Source of the DNA: Clostridium sp.
Lineage (GTDB): Bacteria; Bacillota; Clostridia; Clostridiales; Clostridiaceae
Length of the DNA: 64,000 bases
Direction: 5' to 3'
Assembly (NCBI GenBank): GCA_022767515.1
Contig: JALENK010000076.1
Span: 62,001-126,000 of the forward strand
Shown here: positions 28,098 through 38,700 of the stretch, in pieces
How positions within the stretch are numbered: position 1 is the stretch's first letter
Layout of the letters: each line of letters starts with the position of its first letter
The notes under the pieces: model-generated
Databases searched by the model: none
Told to the model about the DNA's origin: nothing
What the model saw: the letters and a program-made list of their open reading frames with translations, nothing else
Program-made: the position numbers and the translations under genes

Positions 28098-29300
28098 TTA
28101 TTTCAAAAATATTGGACTTTTATAATAATCTGACATAGGTGAAATCGAAGCATTTAGTATGGAATAAGCTTTTGTGGCTAAAACATCTAATAAAAGCTTA
28201 GAATTTTCTATGTGTTTTGGAAGTTTTGTTATTATTTCTATGTCGCTCTTATTTTTTATTTGTTTTAAAATTTCTGCACCTTTTGAGTTGAAAGCTAGAG
28301 GTCTTATATAATCCTCTTCTTTTAAAATTTCATTTATAGGATAATTTTCTAGTCCAATATAAAATGAAGATAAAAGCCTTGATAAGTAGGAATAGGTGTA
28401 TCTTTTACTTTTTGTATTTAAAATCAACTCATCTAATGAGGTAGAATTTATTACTTCTTTTAGTATTTTGTTTTCTATACCTTCCTTTGTTTCGGATAAG
28501 TTTTTTAATTTAAAGCCTTCTGTAAGTAATTTGTATTTTAAATTATTAAATATCATTTCGGGAAAGACAAAGTTATAGTTGTTATTTGAAAGGTTTTTAA
28601 GCATGTTATAGGTTTTACAAGGTACAGAGTTTTTTATTTGATTTAAAGAACTTTCGTTTTGTAATGATTTTCTTATGGCTGAAGCAGAAGGAAAAATACT
28701 TTCTAATGTTATTTCATTATAAAGTGCTCCTTGCCTTTTTATGCATTTTGGATTTATATTACTCTGTAACTTTATTATACTTTTTATATATTCTATTGCC
28801 AAAATATTGTTAGAGTTATTAATTATTGATTCTATATCTTTATCTTTGAGTATTGCTTGAAGTGTATTTTCTCGTGCTTTAAAAAATGGAAGTCCAGAAT
28901 CCATATATTTTTTTATTAAAGATTTAAATTCATCAGTTTCATTAACTAGTGTATTAGCTATAAGTTTTAATGAATTAATGTCATCATGTTCGCTTCCAAA
29001 ATAAATAGAATCAACTACTTTTGTTTTGTTAAGAATGTTTACAGCACCATAGGCAAAATTCTCGGCTGTTGACATAGCATATACAATTGGAAGTTCTATT
29101 ACTAAATCTATACCATTTTCTATAGCACATTTTGCACGATTCCATTTATCTATTAAAGTGGGTTCTCCTCTTTGTGTGAAATTACCACTCATAATGCATA
29201 CTATACCCTCGCAAAGGGAATCACGTTTAGCGTATTTTAAGTGATAGTTATGTCCTAAATGAAAAGGGTTATACTCGGCAATTATTCCTATTATTTTCAT
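28098..29300 (-). CDS. tmcAL: tRNA(Met) cytidine acetate ligase TmcAL
   Basis: Formerly YlbM. The B. subtilis enzyme uses acetate and ATP to make an acetyl-adenylate and acetylates C34 of elongator tRNA-Met (ac4C). 400 residues: nucleotidyltransferase fold with GIIAEYNPFHLGHNYHL at the N-terminus (the HIGH-like HLGH), MSGNFTQRGEPTLIDKWNRAKCA, and GSEHDD. Its ATG (complement of 29298-29300) follows AAGGAG. It is divergent from pta-ackA, the genes that make acetate. Confidence 0.92.
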   Translation of the reverse strand: MKIIGIIAEYNPFHLGHNYHLKYAKRDSLCEGIVCIMSGNFTQRGEPTLIDKWNRAKCAIENGIDLVIELPIVYAMSTAENFAYGAVNILNKTKVVDSIYFGSEHDDINSLKLIANTLVNETDEFKSLIKKYMDSGLPFFKARENTLQAILKDKDIESIINNSNNILAIEYIKSIIKLQSNINPKCIKRQGALYNEITLESIFPSASAIRKSLQNESSLNQIKNSVPCKTYNMLKNLSNNNYNFVFPEMIFNNLKYKLLTEGFKLKNLSETKEGIENKILKEVINSTSLDELILNTKSKRYTYSYLSRLLSSFYIGLENYPINEILKEEDYIRPLAFNSKGAEILKQIKNKSDIEIITKLPKHIENSKLLLDVLATKAYSILNASISPMSDYYKSPIFLK

Positions 29301-29380
29301 ATAATACTCCTTGAAATTAATACTTACTCAGTAATTATACCTAATAAAATTAGAAAAGTATATTTTTTATTCAATAAGAG

Positions 29381-29410
29381 TTGAAAAAGTACTTATTAAA
29401 GGAGTATTAT
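29381..29410 (+). promoter_or_regulatory. Putative sigma-A promoter for pta-ackA
   Basis: TTGAAA (29381-29386) and TATTAT (29405-29410), 18-base spacing, in the gap between the divergent tmcAL and pta genes. Confidence 0.55.
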
Positions 29411-29448
29411 AATTAAGTAAAGGTATATTGTGCGAAAGGAGAATGGGG

Positions 29449-30468
29449 ATGGAAATATTAAATAGAATATTAGAAACTGCAAAGACATGTAAGAAAAAAA
29501 TAGTACTTCCAGAAGGTCTGGAAGAAAGGACAATTGTAGCTGCAGAAAAGATAGTTAAAGAAGGGTACGCATATCCAATACTTATAGGAAAAAAAGATGA
29601 AATATTAGCTAGAAGTAAAGAGTTAAACGTTAATATATCAGATGTTGAGATAATTAATCCAGAGGAATCAGATAGATTAAAAGATTATATTGAGGCTTTT
29701 TATGAACTTAGAAAAAATAAGGGTATGACTCTAAGCAAGGCTGAGAAAATTGTTAGAGATCCTTTATATTTTGCAACAATGATGGTTAAATTAGATGATG
29801 CAGATGGAATGGTTTCGGGGGCAGTACACACTACAGGAGATTTACTTAGACCAGGTCTTCAAATAATAAAAACAGCAAAAGGGGTATCAACTGTGTCAAG
29901 TTTCTTTATTATGCAATTGCCAGATGAGGAATATGGTGAAAAAGGTACTTTATTCTTTGCTGATTGTGCTGTTAATCCAGTACCAAATGAAGATCAATTA
30001 GTTGAAATTGCAATTACAACAGCAGAAACTACCAAGAGATTATTAGATGATTTTGTTCCTAGGGTAGCTATGCTTTCTTTCTCTACTATGGGAAGTGCAG
30101 ATCATGAGGTAGTTACAAAGGTTAGAAATGCGACATTAAAAATTCGAGAGAAGAAACCTAAAATGTTAGTTGATGGGGAATTGCAACTTGATGCTGCAAT
30201 AGTAAAAAAAGTAGCTGATCAAAAAGCACCAGATAGTGAAGTGGCAGGAAAGGCTAACGTATTAATATTCCCTGATTTGCAAGCTGGAAACATTGGTTAC
30301 AAGCTTGTTCAAAGATTTGCTCATGCAAAAGCAATAGGTCCTATATGTCAAGGATTTGCAAAGCCAATTAATGATTTATCTAGAGGATGTAGTTCTGATG
30401 ATATAGTTAATGTTGTGGCAATTACAGCAGTGCAAGCCATGGAAGGGAAAATTTCAGGTAAAAATTAG
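29449..30468 (+). CDS. pta: Phosphate acetyltransferase
   Basis: Converts acetyl-CoA and phosphate to acetyl phosphate, the first step of acetate fermentation. 339 residues in the short Pta form without the N-terminal DRTGG domain. Seen: KKIVLPEGLEERT, the DADGMVSGAVHTTGDLLRP region, FFADCAVNPVPN and DGELQLDAA. I chose ATG 29449, seven bases after AGGAG (29437-29441). The in-frame ATG 29443 is too close to that site, and the TTG at 29428 lies upstream of it. It forms an operon with ackA, 10 bases downstream. Confidence 0.97.
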   Translation: MEILNRILETAKTCKKKIVLPEGLEERTIVAAEKIVKEGYAYPILIGKKDEILARSKELNVNISDVEIINPEESDRLKDYIEAFYELRKNKGMTLSKAEKIVRDPLYFATMMVKLDDADGMVSGAVHTTGDLLRPGLQIIKTAKGVSTVSSFFIMQLPDEEYGEKGTLFFADCAVNPVPNEDQLVEIAITTAETTKRLLDDFVPRVAMLSFSTMGSADHEVVTKVRNATLKIREKKPKMLVDGELQLDAAIVKKVADQKAPDSEVAGKANVLIFPDLQAGNIGYKLVQRFAHAKAIGPICQGFAKPINDLSRGCSSDDIVNVVAITAVQAMEGKISGKN

Positions 30469-30478
30469 GAGGTAAATA

Positions 30479-31678
30479 ATGAAGGTATTAGTAATAAATT
30501 GTGGGAGTTCATCACTTAAATATCAATTAATAAATATGGAAGATGAGAGTGTACTAGCACAAGGGTTAGTTGAAAGAATAGGGATAAATGGTTCTATATT
30601 AAAGCAAAAAAATATAGGAAAGAAAGATAAGTATGTTATTGAAACTCCAATGAAGGATCATAAAGATGCTATCAAATTAGTTCTTGAAGCTTTAGTTGAT
30701 AAAGAGAATGGAGTAATTGCTGATATGGGTGAAATATCTGCTGTTGGACATAGAGTTGTCCATGGTGGAGAAAAGTATTCAAAATCAGTTTTAGTTACAG
30801 ATGAGGTCATGAAGGATTTAGAAAATTATGTGAAGTTAGCACCTCTTCATAATCCACCAAATATAATTGGAATAAATGCTTGCAAGGAATTAATGAAGGA
30901 TACTCCTATGGCAGTTGTATTTGATACAGCATTTCATGGTACAATGCCAGAAGAAGCTTTTGTATATCCAATACCATATGAATTATATACAGAACATGGA
31001 ATAAGAAAATATGGATTCCATGGAACAAGTCATAAGTATGTATCTCAAAAGATGGCAGAAATTTTAGGAAAAGATATTAAAGATTTAAAGATAATAACTT
31101 GTCATTTGGGAAATGGTTCAAGTATTACAGCAGTTAAAAATGGTAAATCTATTGATACAACAATGGGATTTACACCACTTGCAGGACTAGAAATGGGAAC
31201 AAGATGTGGAGATATAGATCCAGCTGTTGTATTATACTTAATTAATGATTTGGGATATTCAGCTGAAGAGGTAAATACTATTTTAAATAAAAAATCTGGT
31301 GCACTTGGAGTATCAGGAATAAGTTCAGACTTTAGAGATGTTAAGGATGCAGCGTATAATAAGGGAGATAAGCGTGCAAAGATAGCACTTGATATATTTA
31401 GTTACAGAGTTAGAAAAACAATCGGAGCTTATGCGGCAGCTATGAATGGAGTAGATGCAGTTGTATTTACAGCAGGTGTTGGAGAAAATTCTGATGTTAC
31501 AAGAAAAGAATGTTTAGAGAATATGGAATTTATAGGAATTGAACTTGATGAAGAAAGAAATAAGGTAAATGGAGAAATTGCAAAAATTTCAAAGGATACT
31601 TCAAAAGTGTCAGTTTATGTTATACCAACAAATGAAGAGTTAATGATTGCAAAAGAAACTGTAGATTTATTAAATTAA
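30479..31678 (+). CDS. ackA: Acetate kinase
   Basis: Converts acetyl phosphate and ADP to acetate and ATP. 399 residues; ASKHA-fold motifs [10 protein letters not shown] at the N-terminus, [35 protein letters not shown] and [10 protein letters not shown]. It is co-transcribed with pta; the pair gives the cell ATP by substrate-level phosphorylation, as expected for a saccharolytic or amino-acid fermenting clostridium. ATG follows TAGGAGGTAAATA. Confidence 0.98.
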   Translation: MKVLVINCGSSSLKYQLINMEDESVLAQGLVERIGINGSILKQKNIGKKDKYVIETPMKDHKDAIKLVLEALVDKENGVIADMGEISAVGHRVVHGGEKYSKSVLVTDEVMKDLENYVKLAPLHNPPNIIGINACKELMKDTPMAVVFDTAFHGTMPEEAFVYPIPYELYTEHGIRKYGFHGTSHKYVSQKMAEILGKDIKDLKIITCHLGNGSSITAVKNGKSIDTTMGFTPLAGLEMGTRCGDIDPAVVLYLINDLGYSAEEVNTILNKKSGALGVSGISSDFRDVKDAAYNKGDKRAKIALDIFSYRVRKTIGAYAAAMNGVDAVVFTAGVGENSDVTRKECLENMEFIGIELDEERNKVNGEIAKISKDTSKVSVYVIPTNEELMIAKETVDLLN

Positions 31679-31760
31679 TAACTTGACATTTGTGTTTTAA
31701 GTTTATATAATAATTTTTGATTGTGAATATATTTGGTTAATACTTAATGGAGTGGTTTTT

Positions 31761-32267
31761 ATGATTATTGAATTTTCAGATATTAATACAAAAAAAGAAA
31801 AAGAAAAGAAAATTTCTTATGAAGTTGAAGCTGCACCGTTTGTGTATGATGGTGAGGATATTAAATATAGTGATAAGATTAAAGTTGAAGGAAAGGTTTC
31901 TGTTCAAGATGACGTGATATCACTTAAGTTTAATGTTAAAACCAAGCTTGAGTTGATGTGTTCACGATGTCTAGATACCTTTATCTATCCAATAGATATT
32001 GATATAGAAGAAAGGTTTACGAATGACGAAAGTAAATCAGATGATGAAATTGTCTTTGTAAAGAGTGATTCAGTAGATATCACTGAAATTATTGAAAATG
32101 CAATGATTTCAACCTTACCTATTAAAAGGTTATGCAGTGAAAAATGCAAGGGCCTATGTCAAAGCTGTGGTAAAAATCTTAATAAGGAAACTTGCACTTG
32201 TCAAGTGGAAGATGTAGATATTAGATTAGCAGGCTTAAAGGCATTGTTAGATAATAAGGAGGTGTAA
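31761..32267 (+). CDS. DUF177 / YceD family protein
   Basis: 168 residues. DUF177 proteins are encoded immediately before rpmF across bacteria and in plants are linked to 23S rRNA processing; the bacterial role is not settled. Seen: [24 protein letters not shown] and a C-terminal Cys-rich segment, [17 protein letters not shown] followed by CTC, resembling a zinc site. I chose ATG 31761, eight bases after GGAG; the GTG at 31752 overlaps the ribosome-binding site. Confidence 0.9.
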   Translation: MIIEFSDINTKKEKEKKISYEVEAAPFVYDGEDIKYSDKIKVEGKVSVQDDVISLKFNVKTKLELMCSRCLDTFIYPIDIDIEERFTNDESKSDDEIVFVKSDSVDITEIIENAMISTLPIKRLCSEKCKGLCQSCGKNLNKETCTCQVEDVDIRLAGLKALLDNKEV

Positions 32268-32269
32268 TA

Positions 32270-32452
32270 ATGGGAAATCCAGCAAGAAAGACATTTAGAG
32301 CTAGAAGAGATTCAAGAAGAGCTCAAACTTTTAAGGCAAGCATACCAGGAATAGTAGAATGTCCTCAATGTCACGAAATGAAACTAGCTCATAGAGTTTG
32401 TAAAAGTTGTGGTTACTATAAAGGAAAAGAAGTTGTAGTAACAGAAGAATAA
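32270..32452 (+). CDS. rpmF: 50S ribosomal protein L32
   Basis: 60 residues. The basic N-terminus ([18 protein letters not shown]) is followed by a zinc ribbon with CPQCHE and CKSCGYY. The ATG is 2 bases after the DUF177 stop, behind AAGGAGGTGTAATA, one of the strongest ribosome-binding sites in the window. It precedes plsX, as in most Firmicutes, but a terminator separates them. Confidence 0.97.
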   Translation: MGNPARKTFRARRDSRRAQTFKASIPGIVECPQCHEMKLAHRVCKSCGYYKGKEVVVTEE

Positions 32453-32481
32453 AGAAAGTCTCTATTGACTTTCTTTTTCTT
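32451..32481 (+). terminator. Terminator after rpmF
   Basis: A 10-bp perfect stem AAAGAAAGTC / GACTTTCTTT (32451-32460 with 32467-32476) overlaps the rpmF stop and is followed by TTCTTT. Confidence 0.8.
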
Positions 32482-32554
32482 TAAACTAATTTGTGAAAAA
32501 TGAAGAAAAGTTAACAAAATTTTATTGCTTATTTTTAATGAAAGGAGAAAAATC

Positions 32555-33556
32555 ATGAAAATAGTAATAGATGGAATGGGTGGAGATAATGCACCTTATG
32601 CAGTTGTTAAAGGTGTTGTTATGGCTACTAATGAATATGATGACATAGATGTATATATAACAGGTCCTAAAGAACAAATTGAAGAGGAATTAAGTAAGCA
32701 TGTTTATCCTAAAGAAAGAGTATTTGTAGTGGATGCTAAGGAAGTTATATCACCTAATGAACATTCTGCTTTAGCTATTAGAAGAAAAAAGGATTCTAGT
32801 ATTGTTAAAGCTTTAGAATTAGTTAGAGACAAGACCTGTGATGCAGTTATTTCAGCAGGAAGTACAGGAGCATTTTTATCAGGGTGTACTTTTATTGTTG
32901 GAAGAATTAAGGGTGTCGAAAGACCAGCATTAGCACCTATTATGCCAGGGAGAAAAGGGCATTTTATGATAGTAGATGTTGGTGCCAATGTTGATTGTAA
33001 ACCTTCATATTTAGTACAATTTGCTAAAATGGGTAAGGTTTATTGCAAAGAGATGCTTAGTAAAGAAAATCCAACAATTGGATTAGTTAATATAGGTACA
33101 GAAGAAGAAAAGGGAAATACATTAACAAAAGAAGTGTTTAAATTATTAAAGGAAAATGAACCTAACTTCGTAGGGAATGTAGAGCCAAGGGAAGTTTCCA
33201 ATGGAGAAGTAAATGTTTTGGTTACAGATGGATTTGTAGGAAATACGTTACTTAAAATGTATGAAGGAACTGCAATGAATCTATTTGGTATAATAAAAGA
33301 TGAAATAATGGCATCAGGAATCAAATCAAAGCTTGGTGCAAAAATGTTATCAAATGTTTTTGGTAATATAAAGAAGAAATTTGATTACACTGAGGTTGGA
33401 GGAGCACCATTTTTAGGTGTAAATGGAATATGTGTAAAGGCACATGGTAGTTCTGATGATAAGGCATTTAAAAATGCTTTCAATCAAGTTAGATTATTGT
33501 ATCAGAAGGATGTTATTTGGAAAATTGAACAAGAAATTAAAAAAAATATAGATTAA
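32555..33556 (+). CDS. plsX: Phosphate acyltransferase PlsX
   Basis: Makes acyl-phosphate from acyl-ACP and phosphate for PlsY, the first committed phospholipid step. 333 residues: [14 protein letters not shown] start, [23 protein letters not shown] and [10 protein letters not shown], the usual PlsX blocks. I chose ATG 32555 directly after AAAGGAGAAAAATC; a longer TTG frame from 32525 overlaps that site and adds a non-family tail. It links the fatty-acid kinase route (fakA, 21509) and acyl carrier protein (acpP, 33624). Confidence 0.96.
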   Translation: MKIVIDGMGGDNAPYAVVKGVVMATNEYDDIDVYITGPKEQIEEELSKHVYPKERVFVVDAKEVISPNEHSALAIRRKKDSSIVKALELVRDKTCDAVISAGSTGAFLSGCTFIVGRIKGVERPALAPIMPGRKGHFMIVDVGANVDCKPSYLVQFAKMGKVYCKEMLSKENPTIGLVNIGTEEEKGNTLTKEVFKLLKENEPNFVGNVEPREVSNGEVNVLVTDGFVGNTLLKMYEGTAMNLFGIIKDEIMASGIKSKLGAKMLSNVFGNIKKKFDYTEVGGAPFLGVNGICVKAHGSSDDKAFKNAFNQVRLLYQKDVIWKIEQEIKKNID

Positions 33557-33568
33557 ATAGTAACTGTC

Positions 33569-33597
33569 TTGACTTCCATAGAATTATATAATATTAT
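33569..33597 (+). promoter_or_regulatory. Sigma-A promoter for acpP
   Basis: TTGACT (33569-33574) and TATTAT (33592-33597), 17-base spacing, 26 bases before the acpP start. Confidence 0.7.
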
Positions 33598-33623
33598 CAT
33601 ATTAGGTAATGGAGGTGAATACA

Positions 33624-33854
33624 ATGTTTGAGAAAGTTAGAGGAATAATTGCAGAAAAATTAAGTATTGATAAAGAACAGATAACTCTAGAGTCTGATTT
33701 TATTGATGATTTAGATATTGACTCTTTAGATTTAGTAGAGTTGATTATGAATTTAGAAGAAGAGTTAGATATGGAAATTTCAGATGAAGATATAGAAAAA
33801 TTTAAAACAGTCGGTGACGTTGTATCATATATAAATAATCATCATGAAGAATAA
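33624..33854 (+). CDS. acpP: Acyl carrier protein
   Basis: 76 residues, very acidic, four-helix. The phosphopantetheine attachment Ser is in [15 protein letters not shown] (Ser about residue 34). It carries growing acyl chains for fatty acid and phospholipid synthesis. I chose ATG 33624 behind GGAGGTGAATACA. It has its own promoter and its own terminator, so it can be expressed far above plsX and rnc, as expected of an abundant protein. Confidence 0.97.
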   Translation: MFEKVRGIIAEKLSIDKEQITLESDFIDDLDIDSLDLVELIMNLEEELDMEISDEDIEKFKTVGDVVSYINNHHEE

Positions 33855-33857
33855 TTG

Positions 33858-33881
33858 ATCCCGCTTATATGCGGGATTTTA
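33858..33881 (+). terminator. Terminator after acpP
   Basis: ATCCCGC (33858-33864) and GCGGGAT (33871-33877) enclose a TTATAT loop, followed by TTTT. It is one of the few GC-rich stems in the window. Confidence 0.85.
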
Positions 33882-33948
33882 TATTTCAGTTTATTCTTGA
33901 ATTTTTAAGAATTAAAAATTGAAGAATAAACTTAAGAGGAGTGGAAAA

Positions 33949-34647
33949 ATGAATTACTTTAACTTAAGTGAAATAGAAGAAAATTTAAATATAAAATTTT
34001 CAAATCCAGAATATATAATGATTGCATTAACGCATAGTTCATATGCTAAGCAATTTGCAAATGAAAAGTATAATGAGAGATTGGAATATTTAGGAGACTC
34101 TGTATTACAACTTGTTATTACGGAATATTTATTTAAGCACTATACTGATAAGACAGAAGGTCAACTTTCAAGAGTTAGAAGCTTAATTGTTTGCGAAAAT
34201 TCCTTATATAAGATTTCTAATAATTTAAAACTATCTAAATATATAAGAATGAGCAAAGGTGAGGAGATAACAGGCGGAAGAGAAAGGGTTTCTATTTTAG
34301 GGGATGCAGTAGAAGCTGTAATTGCCGCTATATATTTAGACCAAGGATTTGAAGTGGCAAAGAAATTTATTTTGAAAAATTTTGAAGATATAATTTATAA
34401 AGCTATAAATAATCAAATAATTAGAGATTTTAAGACGTATTTTCAGGAATATATTCAAAGAAATGGCTCTGCTAACATTACATATGAAGTTACAGGATTT
34501 GAAGGGCCACCACATAGAAGAAAATTCTTTATTGAACTTTACTTAAATGGTGAGCTTGTAGGAAAAGGCAGTGGATTTAGTAAAAAAGAAGCTGAACAGA
34601 ATGCGGCAAAACAAGCACTAATAAATGCGGGTGAGTATAATGAGTAA
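33949..34647 (+). CDS. rnc: Ribonuclease III
   Basis: Cleaves double-stranded RNA in rRNA processing and mRNA turnover. 232 residues: catalytic domain with the signature ERLEYLGDSVLQ (about 43-54) and the second acidic site GDAVEAVIAAIY, followed by a C-terminal double-stranded RNA-binding domain (about 160-228) ending SKKEAEQNAAKQALINAG. I chose ATG 33949, after AAGAGGAGTGGAAAA. It overlaps the radical-SAM gene by eight bases; the rnc-smc-ftsY order is conserved in Firmicutes. Confidence 0.97.
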   Translation: MNYFNLSEIEENLNIKFSNPEYIMIALTHSSYAKQFANEKYNERLEYLGDSVLQLVITEYLFKHYTDKTEGQLSRVRSLIVCENSLYKISNNLKLSKYIRMSKGEEITGGRERVSILGDAVEAVIAAIYLDQGFEVAKKFILKNFEDIIYKAINNQIIRDFKTYFQEYIQRNGSANITYEVTGFEGPPHRRKFFIELYLNGELVGKGSGFSKKEAEQNAAKQALINAGEYNE

Positions 34648-35638
34648 GAACTACTATATAATACCAATATTTGTTCCACATGAGGGATGCCCTCACAATT
34701 GTGTTTTTTGTAATCAACATAAGATAACAGGAATTGATGATACTGTTACAGCAGAGACAGTAGAACGTATTGCTGACGAATATTTAGAAACTATAGATAG
34801 AAAAAATGCTACTGTAGAAATATCTTTCTTTGGAGGAACCTTTACAGCAATAAAAGAAGAAAAGCAAAGAGAACTGCTTGAAGTTGCAAAAAGATATAAG
34901 GATAGTGGGCTTATTGATAAGATTAGGATGTCAACAAGACCAGATTATATAAATGAATATATATTGACTTACTTAAAGGAATATGATGTTGATATAATTG
35001 AGCTTGGGGTACAGTCTTTGGTGGATGAAGTTTTAGTTTCAGCTGGTAGAGGACATAGTGTATCAGATGTACAAAAGGCATCTGAATTAATTAAAAAGTT
35101 TAATATTACATTAGGACATCAGATAATGCCGGGACTTCCTAATGATAATTTTGAGTTTGATATATTAACAACAAATAAGTCTATTGAGATGAGACCAGAT
35201 ATTATAAGAATTTATCCAGCATTAGTTATTAAAGAAACTCCAATGGAAACTATGTATAATAGAGGAGAGTATATACCTTATACTATAGAGCAAGCTGTTG
35301 AAATATCAAAAATTATGTATAAAATGTATGAAGCAAATGATATTCAGGTTATAAGAATAGGACTTCAGCCTACAGAAACTATTAATGATAAAGAGGATGT
35401 AGTTGCAGGACCATTTCACCCTGCTTTTAGAGAACTTGTTCAAGGTAGTATATATTGTGAAGAAATTAGGAATGTATTAAAAGATTCTAAAATGGGAACA
35501 GTTGAAATTAATCCTAAGGAAATAAGTAAGTTGTATGCAAATAAGAAGCAATATTTTAATAAGCTTAAAGAAGAAGGTTACAAAATAAAAGTTATAACTA
35601 ATGAGGATATTAAAAGAGGAGAAATTAAAGTATTTTAG
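34640..35638 (+). CDS. Elp3-like radical SAM protein (no acetyltransferase domain)
   Basis: 332 residues. The iron-sulfur motif CPHNCVFCNQ (CxxxCxxC, near residue 14) is followed by EISFFGGTFTAI, MSTRPDYI, IELGVQSL and GHQIMPGLP, the Elp3/MiaB-type radical-SAM core. It lacks the GNAT acetyltransferase half of real Elp3, so a tRNA carboxymethylation role cannot be assumed; this class, found between rnc and smc in clostridia, has no established function that I know. ATG 34640 overlaps the rnc stop region by eight bases. Confidence 0.85.
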   Translation: MSKNYYIIPIFVPHEGCPHNCVFCNQHKITGIDDTVTAETVERIADEYLETIDRKNATVEISFFGGTFTAIKEEKQRELLEVAKRYKDSGLIDKIRMSTRPDYINEYILTYLKEYDVDIIELGVQSLVDEVLVSAGRGHSVSDVQKASELIKKFNITLGHQIMPGLPNDNFEFDILTTNKSIEMRPDIIRIYPALVIKETPMETMYNRGEYIPYTIEQAVEISKIMYKMYEANDIQVIRIGLQPTETINDKEDVVAGPFHPAFRELVQGSIYCEEIRNVLKDSKMGTVEINPKEISKLYANKKQYFNKLKEEGYKIKVITNEDIKRGEIKVF

Positions 35639-35647
35639 GAGGGAATT

Positions 35648-35740
35648 ATGAAAAGGGAAACAAGGCAGAAGGCAATGCTTGTGTTAGCTATATTTATGGT
35701 TATAGTTATGATTATTACCATTATTCCATCTATATTTTAA
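35648..35740 (+). CDS. 30-residue single-pass membrane peptide, unrecognised
   Basis: A small gene with a strong ribosome-binding site: TAGGAGGGAATT directly before ATG 35648, and stop at 35740. The product begins MKRETRQKAMLVLAIFMVIV and continues as a hydrophobic run ending PSIF: a positively charged N-terminus and one ~20-residue transmembrane helix. It sits 9 bases after the radical-SAM gene and 15 bases before smc, clearly in the operon. I recognise no family. It resembles in layout the tiny membrane peptides of Firmicutes, but no function can be given. Confidence 0.75.
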   Translation: MKRETRQKAMLVLAIFMVIVMIITIIPSIF

Positions 35741-35755
35741 TAAGGAGGTATTAAT

Positions 35756-38700
35756 TTGTTCTTAAAATCTCTTGAAATTAGAGGATTTAAATCCTTTGCA
35801 GATAAAACTGAATTAAGGTTTAAAAAGGGTGTTACAGCTGTTGTAGGACCAAATGGTAGTGGTAAAAGTAATATCTCAGATTCTGTTAGATGGGTTCTTG
35901 GTGAACAGAGTGTTAAAACTTTAAGAGGTGGAAAGATGGAGGATGTCATCTTTGCAGGAACTCAATATAGAAAGCCAGTAGGTCTTGCACAGGTATCTCT
36001 TACACTTGATAATGAAGATGGTTCCTTGTCTACAGAATATAATGAGGTTACAGTCACAAGAAGAATATTTCGCTCTGGAGAAACAGAATATTTATTAAAT
36101 GGTACTAAATGCAGATTAAAGGATATTACTCAATTATTTATGGATACTGGTATAGGTAAGGAAGGATATTCATTAATTGGTCAAGGAAAAATAGAGGCTG
36201 TTTTAAGTGGTAAGCCAGAGGAAAGAAGAAATCTTTTAGAAGAAGCTGCTGGAATAGTTAAGTATAAGTCAAGAAAAGAAGAAGCAGAGAAAAAACTTTC
36301 CAATACAGATAATAATTTAGTTAGAATTAAAGATATTATATCTACTTATGAAGAAAGATTAGAGCCTTTAAAAATTGAGAGAGATAAGGCTTTAAAATAC
36401 AGAGATTTAGCTGATGAACTAAAAGAAAAAGAAGTGTCTCTTTCTGTATTTTATATTTCTGAAATTGAAAAAATTCTAGAAAGCTTTGAGAAAGATTTAG
36501 AAATAAAAGAAAAGAGTTTGACTGATAAGAGGGATAAGCTTAACAAGGAAAAAGAAATAGTAGCAAGACTTAAGAATAAAATAGATGAAATAGAAAAGAA
36601 GACAGATTTAAATAAAAAAACTTATTATTTAAGTAAAGAGAAAATTAGTAACTATACTAATGATATAAAATTAATTGAAGAAAGAATTAAGAATTTAAAT
36701 ATTAATATTGAAAAAAATGATATTGAAGTTTCTAATTTGAAAAATAAGATTAGTGATTTAAACAGTAAAAAGATAATATTAGAAAAAGAATTAGAAAAAA
36801 GCAAAGAAGAACAAGTCCAAAGAGAAAATGAAATTAGAAATTTAGAAAAGACTTCTAATAATTATTCTGTAAAGCTTAATGAAATAGAGGAGAACATAAA
36901 GAGAATAAAGGATAATCAATTTGAAATATTAAAAGGTCATACTGATATAAATAATGCTATTTTATTAACTAAGAATGATATAAAAACTAAAACATTAAGG
37001 ATTGAAGAATTAAAAAAAACATTTAATAATGTTGAAAGTAACATAAAAATAAATTTAGCAACAATAGAGGGAATTGCACAGACAATTGAAAATAGCAAAT
37101 CTCAAGAAAAGCTTTTAGAACTGGGCATAAGTGATAAGAAAAAGAAAATAACTAGCATAAATATTAAAGCATCTAAAGTTGATGAGAACATTAGAAGGCT
37201 AAATAAAAGTTTAAATGAACTTGAAGCTAATAAGACAATGCTAGAAAATTTAGAAAAACATTTAGAGGGATACAATAGAACCGTCAAAATCCTTATGGAA
37301 AATATAAAAAATGGAAAGGCACCCAAAGCAGATGGAACAAAAGTTTTAGGTGAAATTTTAACTATAAGTAAGGAATATGAAATAGCTATTGAAACAGCAC
37401 TTGGTGCAGCACTTTCTAATGTTATTACAGAAAATGATATAATTGCAAAGAATCTTATTAATTATTTAAAGCAAAATAGAATTGGTAGGGCTACATTTTT
37501 ACCATTAAATAATATTAAGGGAAATGTACTTAATTTAGATAGTAAAATAACCTCAATAGATGGGTTTATTGGGATTGCCTCTCAGATTGTATCATATCCT
37601 GAAAAATATAAAATTGCTGTAAATAATGTACTAGGTAGAACTATTGTTGCAAGAGATATGGATTGTGCTTTAGTAATTTCTAAGGTTAGTGGAAATTCTT
37701 ATAGGATAGTAACACTTGAGGGTGAAAATATCGCACCTGGTGGAGCACTTACAGGAGGTAGCTCTCAAAGTAAGTTTACTAATATTCTCGGAAGAAAGAG
37801 GCAGATAGAAGAACTTGGAGAAAAGATAGTTGAAACAAAGTCAGAGATTGTAAAGACAAGTAATGAATTTGAAGCTTTAAAATCTTCAGCTAAAGAGTTG
37901 GATGAAGAAATTTTAAATGATAGAGATTTAATTCATGCTAAAACAATTGAAATAACTAAATATGAAAGTGAATTAGCTTCATTAAAAAATGAAACCAAGA
38001 GATTAAAAGGTAATCTTGAAGTATCGAAGAATGAATTAACTAGAAATAAAAAGGAAATAGAAAAGCTAAATTCGATTTTAGAAGCTAAAAATAAAGAATT
38101 AGAATCACTTCAAGGTGAAGATGTTATTAATAAGGAGCAAGAAAGCGAGCTTGAAAAAAGTCAGTTTCAATATAAAAATAATATTGAAGAGGTTAATAAT
38201 AGAGTAACAGAGCTTAAGATTGAAAAAGCAGCTTTTGATGAAAGCTTGACCTCAAAGTCAGGTGAAATGCTAAGATGTGTTAATGAAATAGAGGAATATG
38301 AATATAAGAAAAAGGACATTGAACAAGAAAATGTTGAAAGTCAAAAAAGTATAGCTGATTTTGAAGAAAATATTAAGATTAATGAAGAAAATATTAAAAT
38401 AAGTAAAAAATTGATTATAGAATTAGAAGAATCGTTTAAAGTTGAAGAGGTTAATAAGGCAAGGTTTAAAGATGAATTGAACCAAAAGGAGACTTCTATA
38501 AATGAAATGACAATAGTTATTTCTAAAGAAGAAAGTGACTATAATAAGTCGGAAATTGAAAAAACTAAGAAGGTAATGGAAAGAGATGCTTTATATACAA
38601 AGTTAAATGAAGAAATGAATTTGACTTTAGCTGAAGCTAAGGATATAGCTGTTTTAGTTGAGGAACCACAGAAATATAAGGAGGCTGTAGCATCATTAAA

